Source of the DNA: Elusimicrobiota bacterium
Lineage (GTDB): Bacteria; Elusimicrobiota; Elusimicrobia; Elusimicrobiales; UBA9959
DNA length: 26,130 bases
Direction of reading: 5' to 3'
Assembly: GCA_022703115.1 (NCBI GenBank)
Contig: JAKLEK010000001.1
Span: 8,827-34,956 of the forward strand
Shown: positions 8,661-15,235 of the stretch, piece by piece
How positions within the stretch are numbered: the stretch's first letter is position 1
Layout of the letters: each line of letters starts with the position of its first letter
Position numbers and translations under genes: made by a program
The notes under the pieces: generated by a model
Database searches by the model: none
Told to the model about the DNA's origin: nothing
The model's input: only the letters and a program-made list of their open reading frames with translations

Positions 8661-8737
8661 CCGTCTCTCCGCGGCGCCCGGGCCGCGCGGCGGGCGAGCG
8701 CAGCTGAACCGGGTTAAAACACCATAAGGAGCAGATC

Positions 8738-9664
8738 ATGATGAAATTCAGGAACTTCGACGAACTCTTGAGGATGGTGCAGGGGAAGACCAACCGTATA
8801 GTGGTGCCTGGCGCCAATAACGACGAGGTGCTGGACGCCTGTAAGATGGGGTTCGACAGGAAGATAGTTTCCGGCGGCGTGCTGCTCGGCCCGAAAGCCC
8901 AGGTCGTGGATATGGCCGGCAAGGTCGGCCTTCCGCTGAAGACTTTCGAAATAATGGACCTGACCGACACGGTCGAGATGTGCAACAAAGCCGTGGACCT
9001 TATCCGCGCCGGCAACGGCGACTTTCTGGTCAAGGGACTGGTGGATACGAAATTCTATATGAAGGCCCTTCTGCGCAAAGAGGTGGCCGCCGTGGAGGAA
9101 GGGACGATCCTGACGCATTTCGTGCTGTTCGAGCTGGCGAACTATCATAAACTGTTCGCCATGTCCGACGTCGCGGTAATGGTCAAGCCCACGCTGGAGG
9201 AAAAAGCCAAGATCATACGCAACTCCGTGAGCATGATGCGTCAGCTCGGCGTGGAAACCCCCAACGTATCGGTTATCTGCCCTGTGGAGAAGCCCAATCC
9301 AAAGATCCCCAGCACGATGGACGCGGTGGAGCTGGTCAATATGTCCAGGGACGGCAGGATCAAGAACGCCGTGGTCGAAGGCCCTTACGACATCTACATC
9401 TCTTTCTCGAAGAAGCTGGCGGAGGAGAAGGGCGTAAAGGGTCTGGTGCCGGGCGAGACCGATATCGCGCTGCTGCCGGACCTGGACTCGGCGAACCCCG
9501 TCTATAAGTCCATATCTTTCTTCGGCGCGGGGATGAAGTCGGCCATGGTGCTGGCCGGTTCCAATATCCCGGTGATACTGACCTCCCGTACCGATTCCCC
9601 GATGACCAAACTGCATTCGATCGCGCTGGCCTGCTATTTGAAGGACGCGAAGGTCCCGGCCTGA
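8738..9664 (+). CDS. ptb: Phosphate butyryltransferase
   Basis: The 308-residue product is typical of the phosphate acetyl/butyryltransferase family. Landmarks are Leu-Val-Lys-Gly-Leu-Val-Asp-Thr near 97-104, a Leu-Thr-His-Phe-Val-Leu-Phe-Glu segment near 125-132, and a central Glu-Lys-Pro-Asn-Pro-Lys-Ile-Pro-Ser-Thr-Met-Asp-Ala stretch. Near the C-terminus are Pro-Asp-Leu-Asp-Ser-Ala-Asn-Pro-Val-Tyr-Lys and Leu-Thr-Ser-Arg-Thr-Asp-Ser. It exchanges CoA for phosphate on butyryl-CoA, making the butyryl phosphate consumed by the kinase upstream. The length and the adjacent butyrate kinase favour butyryl over acetyl transferase; other short-chain acyl-CoAs are possible. Two consecutive ATG codons occur. 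The first, at 8738, is 6-7 nt from AAGGAG, and the second at 8741 is also possible. No terminator separates it from the SEC-C gene 24 nt downstream. Confidence 0.92.
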   Translation: MMKFRNFDELLRMVQGKTNRIVVPGANNDEVLDACKMGFDRKIVSGGVLLGPKAQVVDMAGKVGLPLKTFEIMDLTDTVEMCNKAVDLIRAGNGDFLVKGLVDTKFYMKALLRKEVAAVEEGTILTHFVLFELANYHKLFAMSDVAVMVKPTLEEKAKIIRNSVSMMRQLGVETPNVSVICPVEKPNPKIPSTMDAVELVNMSRDGRIKNAVVEGPYDIYISFSKKLAEEKGVKGLVPGETDIALLPDLDSANPVYKSISFFGAGMKSAMVLAGSNIPVILTSRTDSPMTKLHSIALACYLKDAKVPA

Positions 9665-9688
9665 GCCGGGGCGCGACAGGAGGTATCT

Positions 9689-10177
9689 ATGTGGGACTTT
9701 CTGAAGAAGATCAAGAAGACGGGGGCCGGAGCGGCCATGGAAAGGCCGTCCCCTGAACCGCCACCGGCGGCTAAGTCGTCCGAAAAGCCTGTGGTCCCGG
9801 CCGCGGAACCCGCGCGGCCCGCCCCGGCGGTTCCGCCCGCCGGAGAAACAGCGAAACCGCACGACCGTAAGACGGACGAGGAACTGGCGGAAGAACTGAA
9901 CGCGATGTCGCCCGAGGTGCTGTCCCACGCCAAGACCCCTCAGATGCGTAAAATGGTCCTGGACCTGTACCGCAAAATGCTGGTCGCCGGGGTGAACGTG
10001 AAGGACGAGAAAGAGGTAAAGAAATGGCTCCAGAAGCATCCGGAGGCCGCCGCGGGCGGAGAAGTTCATAAGGTGGAGACCGTAAAACGCGCGGCGCCGA
10101 AAGTCGGCCGCAACGACCCCTGCGTCTGCGGCAGCGGCAAAAAGTACAAGAAATGCTGCGGCGCCGGCCAGCCCTGA
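9689..10177 (+). CDS. SEC-C zinc-motif protein with Pro/Ala-rich linker
   Basis: The 162-residue product has three parts. A basic amphipathic start (Lys-Lys-Ile-Lys-Lys) leads into a Pro/Ala-rich disordered region (about 18-58), then a charged helical middle (about 59-125). The end is a SEC-C motif, Gly-Arg-Asn-Asp-Pro-Cys-x-Cys-Gly-Ser-Gly-Lys-Lys-Tyr-Lys-Lys-Cys-Cys, at about 140-157. Cys145, Cys147, Cys156 and Cys157 would bind one zinc ion. The motif is best known from the SecA C-terminus, where it contacts SecB and ribosomes. The helical middle and tail also resemble a detached SecA C-terminal region, but no other SecA domain is present. An AGGAGGT ribosome-binding site precedes the ATG. 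It is the last gene before a strong terminator, so it belongs to the buk-ptb transcript. Function is unknown. Confidence 0.8.
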   Translation: MWDFLKKIKKTGAGAAMERPSPEPPPAAKSSEKPVVPAAEPARPAPAVPPAGETAKPHDRKTDEELAEELNAMSPEVLSHAKTPQMRKMVLDLYRKMLVAGVNVKDEKEVKKWLQKHPEAAAGGEVHKVETVKRAAPKVGRNDPCVCGSGKKYKKCCGAGQP

Positions 10178-10193
10178 TAGAACCCGATAGCCA

Positions 10194-10228
10194 GACCCCG
10201 GCCTCAGTACCGCCGGGGTCTTTTTTTT
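10194..10228 (+). terminator. Rho-independent terminator after the buk-ptb-SEC-C operon
   Basis: A perfect 9-bp stem (GACCCCGGC at 10194-10202 with GCCGGGGTC at 10212-10220) encloses a 9-nt loop and is followed by eight T residues (10221-10228). Confidence 0.95.
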
Positions 10229-10242
10229 GGTCCGCAGGACCC

Positions 10243-10271
10243 TTGACAAAAAATATCTTTCCGTTTATCCT
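10243..10271 (+). promoter_or_regulatory. Sigma-70-like promoter for the TPR-kinase gene
   Basis: A perfect TTGACA (10243-10248) is followed after 17 nt by TATCCT (10266-10271). It lies just behind a terminator and about 43 nt before the ATG at 10314. Because the promoter lies inside the longer open frame that begins at a TTG at 10227, that upstream start can be excluded. Confidence 0.8.
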
Positions 10272-10313
10272 ATCTGTATAAGAGAAGGGTGTCTGGACGG
10301 CGCGGGAACGGCT

Positions 10314-13028
10314 ATGGAACGCTTATCTTCATTATCGCGCATCTTCCTGCTCTCCGCGGCCCTGGGCGCGGGGCCTTTGTACGCCTCCGACCCGCTCCCG
10401 GACCCGGCTGGAGGAACAGCGGCCGTAGCGGCTCCCGTTCAGCAGGGCGGTTCAGACGCCGCTCAGAGCTCTCCCTCCCCCGATCCCGTAGAAAATCAGG
10501 CCGGGACCGCGACAGAGGAGCCTGTCCCGCCCTACGGTTTTCCGCAAGCAGGGGGACATCCCCACGGCTGGGACGGGCACGACCATCCTTTCGGCTCCAG
10601 GATACACTGCAAGGAGAACGCCGACTGTATCGCTTTCAGGGATAATTACCGCCGCGATCCGGAACTTGCCGCCCAGTCGCTGGTGAAATACCTTAAAGGT
10701 TCGCCTCCCCAGGAGAGTAAAAAATTCATAGCGCGGAACTATTATTCCATCAACAAGTTCCTCCGCCGCCTGGACAGGAACGCGCCCGAGATCTCCGCCG
10801 CGACGCGCCAGGAACTTTCCCCTTTCCTGGACGGCGTATCGCCCGGCCACGGTAAAGGCGCGGAATGGCCGCAGTACAAGCCGGATAGCGGCCTTCCTTC
10901 GGACCCGGAGATAGGTCCGGGGACGGAAGGGGCTCCCGCGCTTCCGGCCGCTCCGGTTCCCGGAGGCGACGCGGTCCCCCCGCAGGCTCCTGAAGCCGGC
11001 TCGGGCCCTATGCTGGAACTCATGACCGTGGACAGGATGCTGGACTCCGGCGACCGGGAAGCCGCGGCGACCGTCCTGAATACCGTCAGGACCAACCACC
11101 CGGACGATCCGGGGGTCCAGTCGGCTGTCTCGCAATATTACAACGACATAGCCAGGGATTACGATTCCCAGCGGAATTACGAGATGGCGGCGAGGAATTA
11201 CGAGATGGCGGCCCAAGCCGCGACGGCCGCTATACGCCTGGACCCGGAGAACACGGAGGCGTATAAGAACCGGGCCATGGCCCGCATGTCCCTTCGGGAC
11301 CGCAAGGGGGCTATAGAGGACGTCAGGCGGGCGATGGAGCTCGACCCTCAGGATGAATCTTCCAAGCTCCTTTCCGCGCTTGTGGCCAGCAAAAAGAGCG
11401 TGACCAGCCTTAAGTCGCTCTCGCTGCTGCAGGAAATGCGCGGATCCGGCGGGGGCGACGGAGTTCTCGCCCGGCGGGAAGGCGCGTTCCAGTCCGGGGA
11501 CCAGGTCCTCGAGGCTTCCCTTCAGAACGCGCCGTCCGCCGGCCAGCAGCCGGTGGATTACGTGAAATCGATGAGCTATGCGAAGACCGCGGCTTCCAAG
11601 AACGCCCTGCGCGACTACGATGCTGCGGTCAGGTACGCTTCCATGGCCATCCTTAAGAACCCGGGCAATACCGGGGCATATCTGGAGCGGGCCAGCGCCA
11701 GCAATTCTCTGGGCCGCTACGAAGACGCCATCAGGGATACAACCGATATTATAAACCGTGACCCGTCCAACGTTCAGGCCCTTAACATGCGGGCCTGGGC
11801 GCTGAACCGCAAGGGGATGGCGAAAGAAGCGGAATCGGACGTTAACAGGGCCATCGATATCAATCCCGGTTTCGCCGATACCTGGGTGAACCGCGCTCTG
11901 GTCTACGAGAAGCAGGGCGATTACAAGCGCATGCTGGAGGATTACCGCCAGGCCGCGCTCCTGAACGGGGAATACGGAGGGCGCTTTCAGGACGCCGTCG
12001 CCCAGTATTCCGGTAAAGTAACGGGCTTTTCGTACGATCCTGTCCCGCCCGCCGCTGCGGGCGGTCCGGGCAACGGCGGCATGACGCGCTTCCTGGTGCT
12101 GCTTGGTTTCACCCTGACCGGCGGACTGCTGGTCGCTCTCGGTCTCATTCACATCTTCGCCTCATCCAGGGAAAAAGCGGCCGTCGCCGGCCGGACGCCT
12201 CCGCTGGACGTGCTGGCCCCGTCCATCTTCTACGAGGGCGTGGCTTCCGGCAAATACAAAATAGAGCGCAAACTGGGAGAGGGCGGAATGGGGATAGTGT
12301 ACGAGGCACTGGACCAGTCTCTGGGCAGGAAAGTGGCCATTAAGAAGATGAACGAGGAGATCAAGGTCAACGAAAGAGAAAAGCGGCGCTTCCTGGAGGA
12401 GGCCCGCACCCTGGCCATGCTCCATCATCCTAACATCGTGGAGATACACACCATATTCGAGGAAGGCGAGGATATCTATCTTGTCTGCGAGCACGTGGAC
12501 GGCATGTCCCTTGAGAAACTGGTGGAGAAGGAGGTCCGTCTTCCTTTCGAAAGGGCCAGGGCCATGTTCTGCGAGGCCGCCAAGGCGCTTTCTTACGCGC
12601 ATTCCAAGAACGTCATCCATATGGACATGAAGCTTTCCAATATCATGATCTCCAGCGATAACGAGGTAAAAGTGATGGATTTCGGGCTTGCGCGCCGCAT
12701 GAAGGAGTCCCTGGCCAGGGTCTCCAGCAGGGAAGTGGTGGGCAGCCCGGCCTATATGCCGCCGGAGCAGGACCTGGGAGTTTCGTCCAAGGAATCCGAT
12801 ATATATGCCATGGGTATATGCCTTTACGAGACGCTGACGGGGGAACTGCCTTTCAAAGGCCCGGACTTCCACTACCAGAAAGAGAGGATGCTGTACCGCC
12901 CCGCGGGCGAAGTGGTGGCGGGGCTGCCCCAGGCCGTTGACGCTTTCATAGCCAGGGCACTTTCCCCGGAACCGGAAAAAAGGTTTCAATCCGCCGCCGA
13001 GTTCCGCCGCGAGCTCATGAATATTTAG
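10314..13028 (+). CDS. Receptor-like Ser/Thr protein kinase: signal peptide, TPR repeats, membrane helix, C-terminal kinase
   Basis: The product is 904 residues. A signal peptide (1 to about 24) is followed by a Pro/Gly/Ala-rich linker and TPR-like helical repeats around 240-570, several ending in Leu/Ile-Asp/Asn-Pro. One membrane helix lies at about 592-613. A Hanks-type kinase domain occupies about 648-900. It has the glycine loop Gly655-Glu-Gly-Gly-Met-Gly660, Val-Ala-Ile-Lys with Lys677, His769-Met-Asp771 and Asn776, Asp789-Phe-Gly791 and Pro-Pro-Glu818. All core catalytic residues are present, but the usual HRD arginine is Met and the following Lys-Pro is Lys-Leu, so it is a non-RD kinase. 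The topology places the TPRs outside the cytoplasm and the kinase inside, suggesting envelope sensing. The ATG at 10314 was chosen for the signal peptide and because the promoter lies upstream of it. A 21-bp tandem duplication sits at 11173-11212. No terminator was seen after the stop. Confidence 0.9.
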   Translation: MERLSSLSRIFLLSAALGAGPLYASDPLPDPAGGTAAVAAPVQQGGSDAAQSSPSPDPVENQAGTATEEPVPPYGFPQAGGHPHGWDGHDHPFGSRIHCKENADCIAFRDNYRRDPELAAQSLVKYLKGSPPQESKKFIARNYYSINKFLRRLDRNAPEISAATRQELSPFLDGVSPGHGKGAEWPQYKPDSGLPSDPEIGPGTEGAPALPAAPVPGGDAVPPQAPEAGSGPMLELMTVDRMLDSGDREAAATVLNTVRTNHPDDPGVQSAVSQYYNDIARDYDSQRNYEMAARNYEMAAQAATAAIRLDPENTEAYKNRAMARMSLRDRKGAIEDVRRAMELDPQDESSKLLSALVASKKSVTSLKSLSLLQEMRGSGGGDGVLARREGAFQSGDQVLEASLQNAPSAGQQPVDYVKSMSYAKTAASKNALRDYDAAVRYASMAILKNPGNTGAYLERASASNSLGRYEDAIRDTTDIINRDPSNVQALNMRAWALNRKGMAKEAESDVNRAIDINPGFADTWVNRALVYEKQGDYKRMLEDYRQAALLNGEYGGRFQDAVAQYSGKVTGFSYDPVPPAAAGGPGNGGMTRFLVLLGFTLTGGLLVALGLIHIFASSREKAAVAGRTPPLDVLAPSIFYEGVASGKYKIERKLGEGGMGIVYEALDQSLGRKVAIKKMNEEIKVNEREKRRFLEEARTLAMLHHPNIVEIHTIFEEGEDIYLVCEHVDGMSLEKLVEKEVRLPFERARAMFCEAAKALSYAHSKNVIHMDMKLSNIMISSDNEVKVMDFGLARRMKESLARVSSREVVGSPAYMPPEQDLGVSSKESDIYAMGICLYETLTGELPFKGPDFHYQKERMLYRPAGEVVAGLPQAVDAFIARALSPEPEKRFQSAAEFRRELMNI

Positions 13029-13088
13029 TTCTCCTGAGAGATGCCCTTCCGGCACAGGTGTACGAAACCCCCACAACTGCAATTATAG

Positions 13089-13275
13089 GCCGCTTGAGGA
13101 GCAAAGCTCTTTAGGCGGCACCTACACAAGTATTGGCCGCTTGAGACGCATAGCGTCTGTTGCGGCACGCGCATGGCGCAGGCCGTCTGAGGCACACCGT
13201 GCTCGTTACGGCACTTACGCAAGTATTGGCCGCTTGAGTGCCATAGGCCTTGAGGCGGCACCTACACAAGTATTG
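13089..13275. repeat. Four-unit tandem hairpin array, 46-47 nt period
   Basis: Units begin at 13089, 13136, 13182 and 13229. Each is a stem-loop of about 31 nt followed by a linker of about 15-16 nt. Three of the linkers are nearly identical (13120-13135, 13213-13228, 13260-13275), each ending in CAAGTATTG; the second unit's linker is diverged. The stem base is GCCGC with GCGGC in units 1, 2 and 4. In unit 3 it is GCCGT with ACGGC, a compensatory change. The tips differ but stay paired: GAGC-AAA-GCTC, GACGC-ATA-GCGTC, GCAC-ACC-GTGC and TGCC-ATA-GGCC (the last with one unpaired outer T). Unit 1 pairs over all 14 positions if G-U pairs are allowed. No credible coding frame runs through it. It fills almost the whole spacer between the kinase and the TPR gene; 13029-13088 holds nothing else recognised. 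Confidence 0.85.
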
Positions 13276-13281
13276 TAAAAT
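13276..13281 (+). promoter_or_regulatory. Possible -10 box for a leaderless TPR transcript
   Basis: TAAAAT ends 6 nt before the ATG at 13288, which would place the transcription start on or next to the start codon. No good -35 box is visible at 16-18 nt, and no ribosome-binding site precedes the ATG. The box directly abuts the last linker of the hairpin array. Confidence 0.35.
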
Positions 13282-13287
13282 TGGTGT

Positions 13288-14541
13288 ATGGGGAGACTGG
13301 CAGGTTTCATGTCGCTTGGGACGGCGTTCATCTGCTCCGTCATCGTAATGACCGCCGGCGTCTGCTTTGCGCAGAAGCCGGAAGACGCCGCCGGCCGTGC
13401 CGGCGCCATCCCCGGGGTATCGTCCACGGTCTTTACCCTTGGAGAGCTGGCCGACGCAAAGTACGACCGAGGCATAGCTTTGATGTACCGCTTGCGGTTC
13501 GACGAGGCGGAGGAGGAGTTCAAGGACATAATAAGGGCGGACACGTCCAGCCCTGCCGGATACTTCGCGCTGGCGGCATTGTCATGGTGGCGCTGTTCGC
13601 AGAACTTCGATGTGCGCGGCGATTCAAAGGCCCTTGAGAACGAGTTCATGCGGAACGTGGACGCCACGATCAAGGTGTGCGAGGCCAGGCTGAAGACCGG
13701 GGAGGCCCCGGCGCGCACCTGGTTCTTTCTTGGGGGAGCCTACGGGCTTAAGGGGCGCTGGTACGCGGTGCAGAGGCGATGGTTCAGGGCCTATACCAAC
13801 GGCAATAAGGGGCGTAAATATCTGGGAAAGGCGGTCAAAGCCGATCCCGGACTGTATGACGCGTATCTGGGCCTCGGGATCTTCGATTATTTCGCGGATA
13901 CCCTTCCGGGGGTCCTTAAGATACCGGCTCTGCTCTTCGTTAGGGGGGACAGGGCGCGCGGCATTGCCGAGGTGAGCCTGGCACGTGAAAAAGGCCGTTT
14001 CTTTTCCACCGAAGCCGGACTTTTCATGGTCGAAATAATGACCCGCCACGAGAAGGACTACGCCGCGGCGCTCGCGGAGCTGGACAGGCTGGAGGCTTCG
14101 GACCCGTCCAACCTCTTTTTCAGGCTGGGCAGGGTACTTACGTTGATACACGCTCGTGAATGGCAGAAGGCCATCGACGAATCCGTCCGATTTCTCGCCG
14201 AACACAAGGCGGCCCCTTCTCCGGGCATAGAACGTCAGCTTGCCCTGATCTACCTTTCGGCCGGCGACTCCTATCTGGCGCTTGACAGGCCCCGCGAGGC
14301 GGCGGCCTGGTTCTCAGGCGGTATCACCGAGACCGCGTTCCCTGAAAAAGGCTGGGTTACCTACTGTTATCTGCGCCGCGGTCAGGCGCTGGACCTCCTG
14401 GGAAAACGGGAGGAGGCTCTGCGCGATTATGAAGAGGTGCTTGCCCGGGAGGATTTCTGGGACGCGCATAAGTACGCCAGGGCCGCCGCGGCAAGACCCC
14501 CGGCTCCCGCCGAGGTGTACCGCCAGCTGACCGAGGAATGA
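13288..14541 (+). CDS. Secreted TPR protein (DUF3808/Iml2-like resemblance), function unknown
   Basis: The 417-residue product starts with a signal peptide (about 1-28, ending Cys-Phe-Ala-Gln). The rest is helical and TPR-like. Recognisable repeats include Ala-Lys-Tyr-Asp-Arg-Gly-Ile-Ala-Leu-Met-Tyr-Arg-Leu-Arg-Phe-Asp-Glu-Ala-Glu near 57-75, and later Gly-Asp-Ser-Tyr-Leu-Ala-Leu-Asp-Arg-Pro-Arg-Glu-Ala and Gly-Gln-Ala-Leu-Asp-Leu-Leu-Gly-Lys-Arg-Glu-Glu-Ala. A central segment (Gly-Leu-Gly-Ile-Phe-Asp-Tyr-Phe-Ala-Asp-Thr-Leu-Pro, then Arg-Gly-Asp-Arg-Ala-Arg-Gly-Ile) recalls periplasmic TPR proteins related to the Iml2/TPR39 fold; this is a tentative match from memory. No enzyme motif is seen, so a scaffold or binding role is more likely. 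An alternative ATG at 13309 would shorten the signal peptide. The gene is isolated between two hairpin-rich spacers with no obvious operon partner. Confidence 0.8.
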   Translation: MGRLAGFMSLGTAFICSVIVMTAGVCFAQKPEDAAGRAGAIPGVSSTVFTLGELADAKYDRGIALMYRLRFDEAEEEFKDIIRADTSSPAGYFALAALSWWRCSQNFDVRGDSKALENEFMRNVDATIKVCEARLKTGEAPARTWFFLGGAYGLKGRWYAVQRRWFRAYTNGNKGRKYLGKAVKADPGLYDAYLGLGIFDYFADTLPGVLKIPALLFVRGDRARGIAEVSLAREKGRFFSTEAGLFMVEIMTRHEKDYAAALAELDRLEASDPSNLFFRLGRVLTLIHAREWQKAIDESVRFLAEHKAAPSPGIERQLALIYLSAGDSYLALDRPREAAAWFSGGITETAFPEKGWVTYCYLRRGQALDLLGKREEALRDYEEVLAREDFWDAHKYARAAAARPPAPAEVYRQLTEE

Positions 14542-14658
14542 AGACGAAGCCCCGGCCTGGCAAGCACCGGCTCACCTGTCCTAATAAAAATCGGAAACGG
14601 CGAGTTGCCGGTTCAGTGTCCTGCCGCGTTTAAGAAAAACCTGAATAGCCGAGCCTAG
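14542..14658. other. Left flank of the long spacer, no firm feature
   Basis: The segment contains weak inverted repeats such as CGGC-GAGTT-GCCG (14598-14610) and an A-rich patch at 14584-14590. No T-tract follows any of the hairpins, so no terminator for the TPR gene can be called. Confidence 0.3.
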
Positions 14659-15043
14659 GCGGGCCATGCCCGGGTGCAGGGGAGCAACGAGGCAGCCGCT
14701 CAAAAGGCAAGCCTCCCTTTCCCTTCAGGGAAAGGGCCGGGCGCTTTCAGGCTGCAACCGCGTCGCCCGTTCGCTTGCGTAACGCTGTTACGCCGCGCTC
14801 CGGGCTCCTTGTTTCGCTCTGAAACCGGCCCGGCCAACACGGACATTATTTACGCAGGCCTCAGCAGCCGGCTGAACCAGGCTTATTCGGGAACCCCTCA
14901 GGGGCGCCGAGGATGTTTGAGCGCAAAAGCTTCGCCTTTTGCGCGAGTTCCGCAGGCGCCGAATAAGCCGCCAGTGCAGACGGCGGCCGCCCTTTGGGCG
15001 GCAAATCCTGCCGTGAGCGAGTCTGCATCCGGGCATGGCCCGC
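14659..15043. ncRNA. 385-nt multi-stem element: structured RNA or MITE-like mobile element
   Basis: The ends 14659-14679 and 15023-15043 can pair over 21 positions (20 Watson-Crick, one G-U). Inside are many perfect or near-perfect hairpins. They include a 9-bp stem with a TTCA loop (14715-14736) inside GCAGCC/GGCTGC (14692-14697 with 14750-14755), and GCGTAAC-GCT-GTTACGC (14777-14793) inside GCCCG/CGGGC. An 11-bp stem (14880-14890 with 14959-14969) encloses CCCC-TCA-GGGG and a 9-bp stem at 14921-14944. A 7-bp stem with a TTT loop lies at 14986-15002, inside TGCAGAC/GTCTGCA. Such nesting suggests a folded RNA. TA dinucleotides just outside both ends (14656-14657, 15044-15045) also fit a small transposon-derived element. 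The strand of any RNA is unknown. The open frame running through it looks accidental. Confidence 0.6.
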
Positions 15044-15176
15044 TATGCACACAGCGGAACCTTGTCTCTATGGCTGCTTTTACCTATGCTCACAGAGTTC
15101 GTTTTGAGCTGTCGTGGAATTTCGGGCCCAGAGCCGGATGGGCCTTTCGCCTCTGTGCGGCACGGATGAGCCCGGC
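15044..15176. other. Right flank of the structured element with further inverted repeats
   Basis: CACAGAG (15091-15097) pairs with CTCTGTG (15151-15157), and AGCCGG (15132-15137) can pair with CCGGCT (15172-15177). A GGCCC/GGGCC hairpin lies between them. Nothing coding was recognised. Confidence 0.4.
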
Positions 15177-15182
15177 TATACT
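15177..15182 (+). promoter_or_regulatory. Candidate -10 box for the L,D-transpeptidase-like gene
   Basis: TATACT matches the sigma-70 -10 consensus in five of six positions and lies 77 nt before the ATG at 15259. No convincing -35 box was found at 16-18 nt upstream, so the call rests on the -10 alone. Confidence 0.4.
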
Positions 15183-15195
15183 ATTGTAAGGCAGG

Positions 15196-15235
15196 CGGGC
15201 AGATGCCGGTGGAGCCGGGTTTTACTGCCCGGCAT
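15196..15235 (+). promoter_or_regulatory. Leader segment with three mutually exclusive stems
   Basis: Three upstream segments compete for one downstream stretch. CGGGCAG (15196-15202) pairs with CTGCCCG (15225-15231). ATGCCGG (15203-15209) pairs with CCGGCAT (15229-15235). GCCGGG (15214-15219) pairs with CCCGGC (15228-15233). A TTTT run follows at 15237-15240, and the ribosome-binding site GGGAGGA is at 15247-15253. The arrangement could act as an attenuator, but no known riboswitch class was recognised. Confidence 0.4.

Noticed and set aside
8714..10249. 511-codon minus-strand open frame opposite ptb and the SEC-C gene
   Set aside because: It is antisense to phosphate butyryltransferase and crosses a terminator and a promoter. 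Its composition (His/Arg-rich) shows no domain.
10227..10313. Upstream TTG start for the kinase gene
   Set aside because: The T-tract of the previous terminator and the kinase promoter both lie in or at the edge of this extension, and it would place 29 hydrophilic residues before a good signal peptide.
10452..12152. 566-codon minus-strand open frame opposite the TPR-kinase gene
   Set aside because: It is fully antisense to a gene with clear domains and lacks its own start signals and family motifs.
13089..13275. CRISPR array
   Set aside because: Units are only 46-47 nt, the supposed spacers are themselves hairpin tips with self-complementarity, the repeats are imperfect and no cas gene is present.
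13089..13275. Integron attC sites
   Set aside because: Imperfect palindromes in series suggested attC, but the conserved GTTRRRY/RYYYAAC ends are not found at unit boundaries, no cassette genes lie between them and no integrase is present.
14659..15043. RNase P RNA
   Set aside because: TCCGGGCTCC at 14799-14808 resembles part of a conserved RNase P segment, but the preceding GAGGAAAG, the following conserved region and the late ACAGAA-type motif are absent.
14674..15189. 171-codon plus-strand open frame through the structured spacer
   Set aside because: It begins inside the closing stem, and its codons simply follow the hairpin sequence. There is no ribosome-binding site and no domain, and the Arg/Pro/Ser-rich product looks like translated repeats.
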